Below, one piece after another: positions 54,551 to 63,361 of a DNA stretch of 64,000 nucleotides (position 1 is its first letter; each line of letters starts with the position of its first letter). The DNA is taken from the NCBI GenBank assembly GCA_002331385.1, contig DCYB01000014.1, positions 308,508 to 372,507 of the forward strand. Reading direction: 5' to 3'. The position numbers and the translations under genes were made by a program. The notes beneath the pieces were generated by a model. It was not told where the DNA came from. It ran no database searches and worked only from the letters and a program-made list of their open reading frames with translations. This stretch comes from Comamonadaceae bacterium UBA2121. Lineage in GTDB: Bacteria > Pseudomonadota > Gammaproteobacteria > Burkholderiales > Burkholderiaceae_C.

Positions 54551-56080
54551 ATGACGGATTCATCCAGCCCGCAAATCACGGCCACGCCCGCGAGCGCCAT
54601 GTGGGAGCAATTGTTTCACCGCAGTGCCAAGCCGGGCCTGAGCCTGCAAGGGCAGATTCGCGAAATGTTCGTGAGCTCCATCCTCAACGGTGTGCTCACG
54701 CCGGGCGATGCCGTGCCATCGAGCCGCGAACTGGCGCGCAGCCTGAGCGTGGGCCGCATCACCGTGGTGCTGGCCTACCAGCAGTTGACGGAAGAATCGT
54801 TTCTGCTGAGCCGACAGCGCAAGGGCCACTTCATACACCCCGACGTGCTGCAAGGGCGCACCGTCACCCCGGTGCGCGAAGAAGCCGGTGGCGAACACAG
54901 TGACGCCGTCAGCCCCGCCGACTGGGGCCAGCGCCTGTGGCTGCGCCCCAGCCAGCAGCGCAGCATTGTCAAGGAAGAGAACTGGCAGGACTTCCCCTAC
55001 CCCTTTCTTTACGGCCAATTCGACAAGGACCTGTTTCCCACCGCCGCCTGGCGCGAGTGCTGCCACAAGGCGCTGAGCGTGCTCGACATCCACCAGTGGG
55101 CCCCCGACCAGATCACGCGCGATGACGACAGTCTGGTGCACCAGATCCAGACCAAGATCCTGCCGCGGCGGGGCGTGTGGGCGTCGCCGGAAGAAATCAT
55201 CATCACCGTGGGGGCGCAGCACGCGCTCTACATGGTGGGGGACCTGCTGCTGCGCGACGACTCCAACGTCGGCATGGAAGACCCCGGCTACCCGGATGCG
55301 CGCAACATCTTCACCAGCCGCACCTCGCAACTCAAGCTGCTGCAGGTGGATGAGGATGGCTTGCCGCTCTCGGGCGATCTGCGTGATCTGGACTATCTCT
55401 ACGTCACGCCCAGCCATCAGTGCCCCACCGGCGTCACCATGCCGCTGGCGCGCCGGCATGCGCTGCTGAACATGGCGCAGGAAGAGGACTTCATCGTCAT
55501 CGAGGACGACTACGAAAGCGAAAGCAGCTTCGACGACCAGCCCATTCCCGCGCTCAAGAGTCTTGATCGCAGCAACCGCGTGATCTATGTGGGCAGTCTC
55601 TCCAAGAGCCTCGCTCCCGGCCTGCGCGTGGGCTACATCGTCGCCGCGCCAGAGCTGGTGCAAGAGCTGCGCGCGCTGCGCCGCCTGATGATCCGCCACC
55701 CCACCACCTTTGTGCAACGCACGCTGGCGATGTTCGTCTCGCTCGGTCACTACGAGGCGCAACTGCGCCGCCTCGCGCAGGCGCAGAAAGAGCGCCACGC
55801 GGCACTGGTCGCCGCCATGGCAGAACATTTGCCGCAATGCACCATCACGCCCGTACGCGGTGGTGGCTCGTGCTGGGTGCAGTTGCCCGATCACGTGCCC
55901 GCGCGCGAACTCGCGCGCGCAGCGGCCGAACATGGCGTGCTGATCGAGCCCGGCGACATCTTCTTCGCCTCGCCCATCGCGCCCGGCAATTTCATTCGCA
56001 TGGGCTACCAGTCCATTCCCACCCACCGCATCGCGGAGGGCGTCAAAGCGCTGGCCGATGCCATGCGCACGATTGGTTGA
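54551..56080 (+). CDS. tauR: MocR/PdxR family regulator, TauR-like
   Basis: PLP-dependent transcription factor of 509 aa. The N-terminal GntR helix-turn-helix (about 25-105) shows GQIREMFVSSILNGVLTPGD and PSSRELARSLSVGRITV. The C-terminal part is an aminotransferase-like fold with the PLP lysine K352 in VGSLSKSLAPGLRVGY. In Rhodobacter and Paracoccus the MocR-type TauR activates taurine genes. This gene neighbours a permease, a TauX-like and a TauY-like gene and tauABC, and three matching operator-like modules occur in the locus, which supports TauR. GabR or PdxR functions are alternatives. No strong ribosome site is visible. Confidence 0.82.
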   Translation: MTDSSSPQITATPASAMWEQLFHRSAKPGLSLQGQIREMFVSSILNGVLTPGDAVPSSRELARSLSVGRITVVLAYQQLTEESFLLSRQRKGHFIHPDVLQGRTVTPVREEAGGEHSDAVSPADWGQRLWLRPSQQRSIVKEENWQDFPYPFLYGQFDKDLFPTAAWRECCHKALSVLDIHQWAPDQITRDDDSLVHQIQTKILPRRGVWASPEEIIITVGAQHALYMVGDLLLRDDSNVGMEDPGYPDARNIFTSRTSQLKLLQVDEDGLPLSGDLRDLDYLYVTPSHQCPTGVTMPLARRHALLNMAQEEDFIVIEDDYESESSFDDQPIPALKSLDRSNRVIYVGSLSKSLAPGLRVGYIVAAPELVQELRALRRLMIRHPTTFVQRTLAMFVSLGHYEAQLRRLAQAQKERHAALVAAMAEHLPQCTITPVRGGGSCWVQLPDHVPARELARAAAEHGVLIEPGDIFFASPIAPGNFIRMGYQSIPTHRIAEGVKALADAMRTIG

Positions 56081-56136
56081 AGCAGCGGCGCTCGACGCCA
56101 GGTCTGGCGCATCTACAAGGGAGCGTACCCACCAAG

Positions 56137-56169
56137 AAAAATCCCCGGAGAGTGACTTCCGGGGATTTT
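56137..56169. terminator. Bidirectional terminator between tauR-like and permease genes
   Basis: Stem AATCCCCGGA / TCCGGGGATT with an eight-base loop. Flanked by AAGAAAA on one side and TTTTG on the other, so it can serve both converging genes. Confidence 0.88.
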
Positions 56170-56173
56170 GGGA

Positions 56174-57619
56174 TTAGCCTGCTTTCTTCAGCTTGGGCTC
56201 CTTGAACTGTCGCGGCTCGTGTTCCTTCACCGAGTTCCCGCCGTTGATCAGGTGGCGGATGAAATACGCCACCAGCAATACGCCCAGACTCACCACCCCC
56301 AACATGAGCGGCGTGCGCTGCTCGGGAATGAAGGCCATCGCCACCACGATCGCCGCCATGCCGAAGATGGCCAGCCACGTGAGGTAGGGGAAGCACCACA
56401 TGCGCACCTTCAGCAGATGCGGCGCTTCGCGTTCCAGTCGGCGGCGCAGCCGCAGTTGCGACACGGCGATCAGGATGTAGACGAAAATCGCCACCGTGCC
56501 ATACGAGTTCACGAGGAACGCGAACACGGTATCGGGCGACACGTAGGACATCACGATCGCGCCGTAGCCGAACAAGGTCGCCATCAGGATCGCACGCACC
56601 GGCACACCGTTCTTGCTGACCTTGGCCAGCGCCTTGGGCGCATCACCACGGCGGGTGAGCGAGAACAGCATGCGCGACGATGCGTACAGGCCCGAGTTCA
56701 GCGCCGACAGCACCGCCGTCAGCACGATGGCGTTCATGATCTGCGCCGCAGCGGGCACGCCCATCGCATTCAGCGCGCTCACGTAAGGCGTTGCGATTTC
56801 CTTGCTGTTCCACGGCACCAGACACGCCACCAGCAGCACCGAGCCGACGTAGAAAATCAGCACGCGCATGATCACCGAGTTGGTCGCCTTGGCCACGGCC
56901 TTCTGCGGCTCCGCCGTTTCTGCGGCGGCAATGGTCACGATCTCGGCACCGAAGTAGAAACCGGTGGCCGCCACCGCACCCGTCAGCACCGGAACCCAGC
57001 CGTTCGGCGCAAAGCCACCCAGCTCGGTCAGGTTGGCGATCTGCATGCCATGCGTGCCCGGCGTGAAGCCAAGCACATGCGCGCCCGCGATGAACAGGAA
57101 CACCACGATCGCCGACACCTTGATGGACGAGAACCAGAACTCGAACTCGCCAAACGACTTCACCGACACCAGATTCGTCAACGTGAGCAACACCAGCAGC
57201 ACCAGACTGATGCTCCAGCCCGGCACATCCGGCAACCAGTAGCGCAGCAAGTCGGCTCCGGCCACGGCTTCCAGCGCCACCACGATGACCCAGAAGTACC
57301 AGTACATCCAGCCGGTCAGAAAGCCCGCCAGCTTGGACAGGCCGGGACGATCGGCAAACGCCTCGCGTGCATACTCGTAGAACGAGCCACCGCCGGGCAT
57401 GGCGCAGGCCAGCTCGCCCAGCATGCGCATCACCAGTACCACGAGCAGGCCGGTGATCAGAAAAGAAATGACAGCGGCAGGTCCAGCCTGCCGGATGACG
57501 ACGCCGCTACCAATGAACAGGCCAGCACCGATCACGCCACCAAGGGCGATCATGGTCATGTGGCGCTCTTTCAGTCCGGTAGACAGCCCCGTCGAGGAAG
57601 AATGGGGGTTTCCAATCAC
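56174..57619 (-). CDS. APC family amino-acid permease
   Basis: Inner-membrane permease of 481 aa with twelve helices. GTG 57619 is chosen as the start because an AGGAG site lies six bases upstream; an in-frame ATG at 57673 is in unlikely upstream DNA. Family hallmarks are LKERHMTMIALGGVIGAGLFIGSG, MPGGGSFYEYAREAFADRPG and GAEIVTIAAAETAEP, as in GabP/AnsP-type amino-acid transporters. It is read from the same strand as the TauX-like gene 204 bp upstream and may share its transcript. The context suggests uptake of taurine, GABA or a related amine-bearing acid; this is inference only. Confidence 0.9.
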   Translation of the reverse strand: MIGNPHSSSTGLSTGLKERHMTMIALGGVIGAGLFIGSGVVIRQAGPAAVISFLITGLLVVLVMRMLGELACAMPGGGSFYEYAREAFADRPGLSKLAGFLTGWMYWYFWVIVVALEAVAGADLLRYWLPDVPGWSISLVLLVLLTLTNLVSVKSFGEFEFWFSSIKVSAIVVFLFIAGAHVLGFTPGTHGMQIANLTELGGFAPNGWVPVLTGAVAATGFYFGAEIVTIAAAETAEPQKAVAKATNSVIMRVLIFYVGSVLLVACLVPWNSKEIATPYVSALNAMGVPAAAQIMNAIVLTAVLSALNSGLYASSRMLFSLTRRGDAPKALAKVSKNGVPVRAILMATLFGYGAIVMSYVSPDTVFAFLVNSYGTVAIFVYILIAVSQLRLRRRLEREAPHLLKVRMWCFPYLTWLAIFGMAAIVVAMAFIPEQRTPLMLGVVSLGVLLVAYFIRHLINGGNSVKEHEPRQFKEPKLKKAG

Positions 57620-57823
57620 AAATGTCTCCTGTTTTTCGGAATGGGACTCTTCGCCCTCGATCTGCCGCGCCATGCGGCAGCGCGACTGCCGTGCGGATCT
57701 ACGTCCGACTGGTCAGTACAGAGGGGAAGCCAGCATCGAAACGGCGACAGGAAGCCACGCCGCACCCGTCAAGGGCGCAGCGAACTACAGTGTGGAGCGA
57801 TGCTGGAGCGTTGTGCCGTGCGC

Positions 57824-58225
57824 TCAGGCCGCCTTGGCCAGTGCCGGACGGTTCTTGCGGAATGCGTTCTTCACGGCGATCTTGCCGTCCTTGAACGTGA
57901 ATACGTCCACCATGCGGGCTTCCACGCGCGAGCCGTCGGCTGCCGTGCCCTTGAACGTGCACTCGGAAATGCCGCGATCGCCGTGGACCCAGTGGTCACC
58001 GTCCACCCAGGCGGCGTCGGGGAACGCACCCCATGCAGCCTGGAAGCCTTCGCGCACCTGCTCGCGGCCAATGAAGCTCTTGCCCAGCATGTCGGGGCCT
58101 GCCACTGCGTGGAATTCGCATTCATCGGCCATGAAACTCATCAGCGCGTCGATATCATGGCGGTTCCACGCATCGGCAAAACGTGCCAGGAATTGTGCGT
58201 CGGGCTGATTGGAGCTGTTGCTCAT
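57824..58225 (-). CDS. tauX: NTF2/SnoaL-like protein, candidate taurine dehydrogenase small subunit
   Basis: Small cytoplasmic protein of 133 aa, start ATG 58225 with an AAGGAGA ribosome site. The cone-shaped NTF2/SnoaL fold is indicated by FLARFADAWNRHDIDALMSFMADECEF in two halves, VREGFQAAWGAFPDA and VDVFTFKDGKIAVKNAF. As I recall, TauX, the small subunit of taurine dehydrogenase, belongs to this fold. The divergent gene 352 bp away encodes a FAD protein like the large subunit TauY, and both genes carry the same operator-like module, which supports the pair. A generic SnoaL-like protein remains possible. Confidence 0.72.
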   Translation of the reverse strand: MSNSSNQPDAQFLARFADAWNRHDIDALMSFMADECEFHAVAGPDMLGKSFIGREQVREGFQAAWGAFPDAAWVDGDHWVHGDRGISECTFKGTAADGSRVEARMVDVFTFKDGKIAVKNAFRKNRPALAKAA

Positions 58226-58303
58226 GGTGTCTCCTTGTTCTTCAAGATAAATACAGGGGTCATGCATGCGGTTTGACGCATGACAAACGTCACGATGGGG
58301 TGC

Positions 58304-58309
58304 ATGTTA
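58304..58309 (-). promoter_or_regulatory. -10-like box TAACAT for the tauX-like gene
   Basis: Minus-strand TAACAT, 20 bases after the second half-site. The implied 5' leader is about 70 bases. Confidence 0.5.
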
Positions 58310-58329
58310 GGCACGCCCGCGCAGGTTCC

Positions 58330-58362
58330 GTAGAACCAGCGCCCACTTATCGTTAAGTCCAG
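58330..58362 (-). promoter_or_regulatory. TauR-type direct-repeat operator for the tauX-like gene
   Basis: Read on the minus strand: CTGGACTTAA (58362-58353), 13 bases, then CTGGTTCTAC (58339-58330). Start-to-start distance is 23 bp. The first copy equals CTGGACYTAA, which I recall as the TauR half-site of Rhodobacter capsulatus. Confidence 0.72.
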
Positions 58363-58394
58363 CACTTTCCGTCAGGTGGCCAAACTCCCTTTCT

Positions 58395-58427
58395 CTGGTC
58401 CTATGAAAACCTGCACGCTGGCGCTAA
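58395..58427 (+). promoter_or_regulatory. TauR-type direct-repeat operator for the tauY-like gene
   Basis: CTGGTCCTAT (58395-58404), 13 bases, then CTGGCGCTAA (58418-58427); again 23 bp start to start. The copies are more degenerate than in the other two modules. Confidence 0.65.
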
Positions 58428-58447
58428 CTGCGCACCCGGCGTCTGGA

Positions 58448-58453
58448 TATGCT
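58448..58453 (+). promoter_or_regulatory. -10-like box TATGCT for the tauY-like gene
   Basis: TATGCT lies 20 bases after the second half-site. The implied 5' leader is about 120 bases. Confidence 0.5.
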
Positions 58454-58577
58454 GCATCCCACAGTCAACGCACATGGCGGGATGGATTCCCACGCCACAC
58501 GATGACCTGAGAACCACAGGATTTTTTGACGACGCAAGAATGCCCCGCCCCGAGCGCGGCGTACAAGGAGACACTCA

Positions 58578-59999
58578 ATGAAGGCAGAGGACGTTCGCCC
58601 CAGCTATATGCGCCCCTACGACCCGCAGTATGACCCGCTGGTCATGCCCAACCCGGGTCAGGGCACCGGCTACGCACCCACCTACTGGGTTGGCACCGCA
58701 GGCGTTCCGCCTGAAGATGACGGCCCCATCACCTCGGACATCGAAGCCGATGTGGTGATCGTCGGCGCAGGCTTCACCGGCCTGGCCACCGCGCTGTTCC
58801 TCGCGCGTGAACACGGCATCAAGGCCATCGTGCTGGAGGCCAACCAGAGCGCCTGGGGCTGCACCAGCCGCAACGGCGGCCAGGGCCAGAACGCCAGCGG
58901 GCGGCTGTACCGCTCGGGCTGGATCGAACGCTACGGCAAGGAAACCGCACTCAAGCTCGACGCTGAAATCCGCGAAGGCTTCCAGACCTTCAAGGATCTG
59001 GTCGCTGAATTCCCCGAGTGCGAGCCGCAACCCGGCGGCCACCTCTACATCGCGCACCGCGAAAAGAAGATGGATTTCCTGCGCAATGAGACCAAGATCA
59101 TGCGCGACGTCTTCGGCTACGACGCCAAGATGCTCAGCAAGGAAGAAGTGCAGCGTGACTGGGTGAATGACGCCGACAGCTTCGGTGCCATGCACGAGCC
59201 GGACGGCATCGGTGTGCACCCGCTGAAACTGGCCTTTGCCTATCTGCGCAAGGCGCGCGAACTGGGCGTGAAGATCCACCCCGCCAGCCCCGTGCTGGAC
59301 GTGCAGACCAAGAATGGCGTGCACTATGTGCGCACGCCCGGCGGCATCGTCAAGGCCAAGTCGGTCGGTTTTGCCACCGGCGGCTACACCAGCAACGCCC
59401 TGCACAAGAGCCTGCGCAACAAGATCATGCCGATCCTGTCGAACTCGCTCGTCACGCGCCCGCTGACACCGCAAGAGCTGGAAGCCACCAACTTCAAGAC
59501 CACCCAGGTCATCACCGACACGCGCACGCTGCGCTTTTACTACCGCCGCCTGCCCGACAACCGCGTGCAGATCGGCAGCCGCAGCTCGATCACCGGCGCA
59601 GACGCCCCGAACCCCGTGCACATGGCCAAGCTGGTCGATGGCCTGCACCACAAGTTCCCGGCGCTCAAGGGCATCAAGATCGACTACTCCTGGTGGGGCT
59701 GGGTGGACGTGAGCCACGACATGATGCCGCGCATCACGCAGCCCGATCCCAAGGAAAGCATCTTCTACGCCGTGGGCTACGGCGGCAATGGCGTGTCGTT
59801 CTCGGCCCATGCAGGCCGACGCATGGCACAGCGCATTGCGGGCAAGCAGCAAAAGGCGTTCCAACTGCCTATCTACAACTCCGAGCTCGAATACCCCAAC
59901 ATGTTCAACACCGTGCGCGCAGAGGCGTTTGCGCCCTTCCGCCGGATGGGTCAGCGCTTCCTGTACCACTGGTATCACATGCAGGACGAAAAGGGCTGA
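58578..59999 (+). CDS. tauY: FAD-dependent amine oxidoreductase, candidate taurine dehydrogenase large subunit
   Basis: Cytoplasmic flavoprotein of the D-amino-acid oxidase (DAO) family, 473 aa, with ribosome site AAGGAGA before ATG 58578. The dinucleotide motif is ADVVIVGAGFTGLATALFLA (about 56-75). SRNGGQGQNASGR marks the family, and the C-terminal FAD site has AVGYGGNGVSFSAHAGRRMA. Relatives include gamma-glutamylputrescine oxidase (PuuB) and TauY, which deaminates taurine to sulfoacetaldehyde with cytochrome as acceptor. The tauR-like, tauX-like and tauABC neighbours favour TauY. A terminator follows about 60 bp after the stop. Confidence 0.8.
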   Translation: MKAEDVRPSYMRPYDPQYDPLVMPNPGQGTGYAPTYWVGTAGVPPEDDGPITSDIEADVVIVGAGFTGLATALFLAREHGIKAIVLEANQSAWGCTSRNGGQGQNASGRLYRSGWIERYGKETALKLDAEIREGFQTFKDLVAEFPECEPQPGGHLYIAHREKKMDFLRNETKIMRDVFGYDAKMLSKEEVQRDWVNDADSFGAMHEPDGIGVHPLKLAFAYLRKARELGVKIHPASPVLDVQTKNGVHYVRTPGGIVKAKSVGFATGGYTSNALHKSLRNKIMPILSNSLVTRPLTPQELEATNFKTTQVITDTRTLRFYYRRLPDNRVQIGSRSSITGADAPNPVHMAKLVDGLHHKFPALKGIKIDYSWWGWVDVSHDMMPRITQPDPKESIFYAVGYGGNGVSFSAHAGRRMAQRIAGKQQKAFQLPIYNSELEYPNMFNTVRAEAFAPFRRMGQRFLYHWYHMQDEKG

Positions 60000-60054
60000 T
60001 CGGGTCAGATTCCATCATTGCACTGCGTAAACGTAGCCTCATACGCTACCTTCA

Positions 60055-60088
60055 CGGGCACTTTTCGCAAGGAGAGTGCCCTTTTTTA
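60055..60088 (+). terminator. Rho-independent terminator after the tauY-like gene
   Basis: Six-base stem GGGCAC / GTGCCC enclosing a 14-base loop, followed by TTTTTT. Separates the tauY-like transcript from tauABC. Confidence 0.8.
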
Positions 60089-60337
60089 TGGAAATGCGCC
60101 ACGCAGACAGGCAAATTTTGCAAATGTGCAGGTGCAGCAATCTCTGTGATTCCGAGGTAGTAAGGCGCGGATCAGTGAAACCCCCTAGCCCTCCTATATT
60201 ACCGAGTAGCGCTTCATGCATCCGCCTTGTGCAATGCCTTGAAATCCGCTCCACACAAGGCTTTCAGGGCCATACGGTGCTCTGCGGATGGGGCACACGC
60301 GCTGCCCGTTGTTCAACAACCTTGGGGCATAGGTCCA

Positions 60338-60370
60338 CTGGACCTAACGATTGGCGGCAACTGGCCCTAC
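60338..60370 (+). promoter_or_regulatory. TauR-type direct-repeat operator for tauABC
   Basis: CTGGACCTAA (60338-60347), 13 bases, then CTGGCCCTAC (60361-60370); 23 bp start to start. The first copy again equals CTGGACYTAA. Confidence 0.75.
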
Positions 60371-60391
60371 GTCCTCTTTCAGTTTGCTTAC

Positions 60392-60397
60392 TACGAT
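60392..60397 (+). promoter_or_regulatory. -10-like box TACGAT for tauABC
   Basis: TACGAT lies 21 bases after the second half-site, the same geometry as in front of the tauX-like and tauY-like genes. Confidence 0.5.
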
Positions 60398-60566
60398 GCA
60401 CTCCGAAAGCTCAGCACTCCCACAGTGTGTGCTTTCACGTGAGTCCGACCACAAGAAGGGTGATCCATAAAGCTACACAGGAAGAGTGACAGGCAACAGA
60501 AAGCGCAATCGCCTTTCTGATTTCAAAGTTCAACCGATTTCAATTTCAAATAATGGAGACAGCATC

Positions 60567-61574
60567 ATGACAATGCAAAAACGGTTTGTACTGAAAGCAG
60601 GCATCGCAGCAGCAGCCTTGGCTTTGACAGGGGCTGTGTGCGCACAGCAAAAGACAGTGACCTTCGCCAACCAGGACATGCTGGTTCCGCTGCGACTGGT
60701 GATGGAGTCCGGCGAGGTCGAGAAGGCCACCGGCTACAAGATCAACTGGCGCATGTTCTCGGGCGGTGGCGACGTGATCCGTGCCATGGCCTCGGGCGAC
60801 GTGCAGATGGGCGAATTGGGCTCCAGCCCGCTGACCGCCGCAGCCAGCCAGGGACAGGACATCAAGCTGTTCTGGGTATCGGCCGACATTGCCAGCGCCG
60901 AAGCACTCGTGGCGCGCGACGGCAGCGGCGTCACCAACTTCAAGAGCATGGAAGGCAAGCGCATCGGCGTGCCGTTCGTCTCGACCGCGCACTACCAGCT
61001 GATTGCCGCACTGGGCAAGGAAGGCGTTGACGCACGCAAGGTCAACATCATGAACATGCGCCCACCAGAAATCGCGGCCGCATGGGAGCGTGGTGACATC
61101 GACGGCACCTTCGTCTGGGACCCGGTGCTCGCCAAGGTCAAGCAAAAGGGCAAGGTGCTGGCCACGTCCGGCAGCATCGCGCAAATGGGCTTCCCGACGT
61201 TCGAGGGCATCGTCGTGAGCAGCAAGTTCGCCCAGGAGAACCCCGAGTTCATGGTCGCCTTCGTCAAGGCCCTGAACCGTGCCAGCGCGCAGGTGCGTGA
61301 CAACCTCTCCAAATGGAACGCCGACTCCGCCGAAGTGAAGGCCATCGCCAAGTGGTGCAAGGCCGACCCCAAGGACGTGCCCGCCGCTATGTCGCTCTAT
61401 AAGTTCCCCAGCGCCGAGGAACAGTTGACTGCGCAATGGCTGGACGGCGGCGCCGCCAAGGCCATGGCCAATACGGCCACGTTCCTGAAATCGCAAGGCC
61501 GCATTCAGGAAGTCAAACCTGACTACTCCGCCTTCGTTACCGACGTGTACGTCAAAAAGGCGCTCGGCAAGTAA
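60567..61574 (+). CDS. tauA: Taurine ABC transporter substrate-binding protein
   Basis: Periplasmic binding protein of 335 aa; ATG 60567 follows a GGAGA site (ATG 60573 is possible). Signal peptide MTMQKRFVLKAGIAAAALAL is cleaved near VCAQ. The mature part matches TauA-type proteins: VTFANQDMLVPLRLVMESG, FSGGGDVIRAMASGDVQMGELGSSP, VPFVSTAHYQLI and WERGDIDGTFVWDPVLAKV. Aliphatic sulfonate, nitrate and taurine binders are related, but this pattern is closest to TauA. First gene of tauABC, under the operator-like module at 60338. Confidence 0.9.
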   Translation: MTMQKRFVLKAGIAAAALALTGAVCAQQKTVTFANQDMLVPLRLVMESGEVEKATGYKINWRMFSGGGDVIRAMASGDVQMGELGSSPLTAAASQGQDIKLFWVSADIASAEALVARDGSGVTNFKSMEGKRIGVPFVSTAHYQLIAALGKEGVDARKVNIMNMRPPEIAAAWERGDIDGTFVWDPVLAKVKQKGKVLATSGSIAQMGFPTFEGIVVSSKFAQENPEFMVAFVKALNRASAQVRDNLSKWNADSAEVKAIAKWCKADPKDVPAAMSLYKFPSAEEQLTAQWLDGGAAKAMANTATFLKSQGRIQEVKPDYSAFVTDVYVKKALGK

Positions 61575-61593
61575 CCCCTTCCGACATTGCAAT

Positions 61594-61641
61594 GGGCCGC
61601 TGCTGCTCGCGCAACGCACCATGCGTTAGGGCGCGCGGCCC
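61594..61641 (+). other. Nested stem-loop between tauA and tauB
   Basis: Outer stem GGGCCGC / GCGGCCC (61594-61600 with 61635-61641) encloses an inner stem AACGCA / TGCGTT (61613-61627). It lies directly after tauA. Such structures often stabilise the binding-protein part of an ABC transcript so that more TauA than TauBC is made. Confidence 0.6.
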
Positions 61642-61674
61642 AACTTCACTTCATCTTTTTTGGAGGGCGGTGTC

Positions 61675-62463
61675 ATGCCTACCCTGGACATACGCAACCT
61701 GACCGTGAACTACGAGGTCAAGGGCGGACATTTGCAAGCCCTGGCTCCGGTGAACCTGACCATGAACGATGGCGACTTCGTCGTGGCGCTGGGCGCATCG
61801 GGCTGCGGCAAAACCACATTGCTGAACTGCATGGCGGGCTTTCTCGCGCCATCCAGCGGCGAAATTCTTCTGGACGGCAAGCCCATTCAGGGCCCCGGCG
61901 CCAATCAGGGCGTGGTCTTTCAAAAACACGCGCTCATGCCCTGGCTGAACGTGCGCGACAACGTCGCGCTGGGCCTGCGCATGCGCGGCGTGGATGCCAA
62001 GAAGCGCGCCGAAATCGCGGAAGAAAAGCTCGGCCTCGTCGGCCTGCAGAACTACACCAACCGCGCGGTGTACGAACTCTCAGGCGGTATGCAGCAGCGC
62101 GTGGGCATCGCCCGCGCACTCGCCAACGACCCGGCCCTGCTGCTGATGGACGAACCCATGGGCGCGCTCGACGCCTTCACGCGCGAGCAGGTGCAGGAAA
62201 TCCTGCTGCGCGTCTGGAAGGCCACAAACAAGATGGTGTTCTTCATCACCCACTCGGTGGAAGAGGCGCTGTTCCTTGCCAGCCGGCTCATCGTGATGAG
62301 CCCCAGCCCCGGCCGCATCTCGCATGTGTATGACGACATGCCGTTCAGCCGGGAATTCATCGAGACAGGCGACGCCCGCGCCGTGAAGTCACGCCCCGAC
62401 TTCATCAAGATGCGCGAAGAAGTTCTGGGCCTCATCCATCACCGGGAGGCCGCTCATGTCTGA
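61675..62463 (+). CDS. tauB: Taurine ABC transporter ATP-binding protein
   Basis: ATPase subunit of 262 aa from ATG 61675 with a TGGAGGG ribosome site; an in-frame TTG at 61660 is part of that site. Walker [13 protein letters not shown], the Q-loop [23 protein letters not shown], signature [15 protein letters not shown] and Walker [13 protein letters not shown] are all present. It pairs with the membrane subunit gene that overlaps it by eight bases. TauB/SsuB/NrtD are close relatives; the assignment rests on TauA and the locus. Confidence 0.92.
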   Translation: MPTLDIRNLTVNYEVKGGHLQALAPVNLTMNDGDFVVALGASGCGKTTLLNCMAGFLAPSSGEILLDGKPIQGPGANQGVVFQKHALMPWLNVRDNVALGLRMRGVDAKKRAEIAEEKLGLVGLQNYTNRAVYELSGGMQQRVGIARALANDPALLLMDEPMGALDAFTREQVQEILLRVWKATNKMVFFITHSVEEALFLASRLIVMSPSPGRISHVYDDMPFSREFIETGDARAVKSRPDFIKMREEVLGLIHHREAAHV

Positions 62464-63361
62464 AGCCATTCAAATGAACAACGCCAGCTCTGCCGTCTCC
62501 ACACCGCAGCCACGCAAGGTCAGCCCGAACGCGTCCTCCACCCCGCCTTCGCAGCCACCGGGCCCGATCAAGACCAGCCGCTTCAAGACACCGGGCGAAG
62601 GCTCGAGTATCGGCATCAGCATCGCCACCGTAGTGGTGCTGATCGGACTCTGGTTTGCGGCCACCAACCTCGGCTGGGTGAAGCCCTTGTTCCTGCCCAG
62701 CCCGCAGGCCGTGTTCCAGCAGTTCTACGAATACCTGACCGGACAGGCCAACGACAAGCCGCTGTGGCAACACTTCTCCGCCAGCTTGCTGCGCGTGACG
62801 GTGGCGTTCTGGCTGGCCTTCATCGTGGCCGTGCCCCTTGGCATCGCCATGGGCATGTCGCGCGTGGCGCGCGGTATTTTCGATCCGCCAATCGAGTTCT
62901 ACCGTCCGCTGCCGCCACTGGCCTACCTGCCGCTGATCATCATCTGGTTCGGCATTGATGAGACACCCAAGATCCTGCTCATCTTCCTGAGCTGCTTTGC
63001 GCCACTCGCCCTCGCCGCGCGCTCCGGCATGCGCAGCGCCGCACAGGAGCAGATCAACGCCGCCTACTCCATGGGCGCGAGCTACTGGCAAGTGATCCGC
63101 TACGTGATCATCCCCGCCGCGCTGCCCGACATCCTGGTCGGCATGCGCATCGCCATCGGCTTCGGCTGGACCACGCTGGTGGCCGCTGAAATGGTGGCCG
63201 CCAACGTCGGTCTGGGCCAGATGGTGCTGAATGCATCCAACTTCCTGCGCACCGACATCGTGATCATGGGCATCATCGTCATCGGCGTCGTGGCCTATGT
63301 GTTCGACCTGTTCATGCGCTGGATCGAGAAGCGTCTGGTGCCATGGAAGGGCCGCATGTAA
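62456..63361 (+). CDS. tauC: Taurine ABC transporter permease
   Basis: Membrane subunit of 301 aa, ATG 62456 inside the end of tauB, with a GGGAGG site. A Pro/Ser-rich tail of about 50 residues precedes six helices. The EAA loop that docks the ATPase is [29 protein letters not shown]. The segment [21 protein letters not shown] is typical of TauC/SsuC. Last gene of the operon; a terminator lies about 120 bp later. Confidence 0.93.
   Translation: MSEAIQMNNASSAVSTPQPRKVSPNASSTPPSQPPGPIKTSRFKTPGEGSSIGISIATVVVLIGLWFAATNLGWVKPLFLPSPQAVFQQFYEYLTGQANDKPLWQHFSASLLRVTVAFWLAFIVAVPLGIAMGMSRVARGIFDPPIEFYRPLPPLAYLPLIIIWFGIDETPKILLIFLSCFAPLALAARSGMRSAAQEQINAAYSMGASYWQVIRYVIIPAALPDILVGMRIAIGFGWTTLVAAEMVAANVGLGQMVLNASNFLRTDIVIMGIIVIGVVAYVFDLFMRWIEKRLVPWKGRM

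Larger units (their letters stand above)
58226..58577. promoter_or_regulatory. Divergent control region between tauX-like and tauY-like genes
   Basis: 352 bp without a gene. It carries two operator-like modules, one pointing left (58330-58362) and one pointing right (58395-58427). Each is followed by a -10-like hexamer at the same distance, so each gene appears to have its own activator-dependent promoter. Confidence 0.75.
60000..60566. promoter_or_regulatory. Non-coding region between tauY-like gene and tauA
   Basis: 567 bp. It contains the tauY terminator, then about 240 bp in which I see nothing recognisable, then the operator module and -10-like box of tauA and a leader of roughly 160 bases. 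Short open frames here have no ribosome sites or recognisable similarity. Confidence 0.6.

Noticed and set aside
54551..57619. GABA locus (GabR plus GabP)
   Set aside because: A MocR regulator beside a GabP-like permease first suggested GABA use, but no gabT or gabD is present and the TauX/TauY-like and tauABC genes with matching operators fit taurine better.
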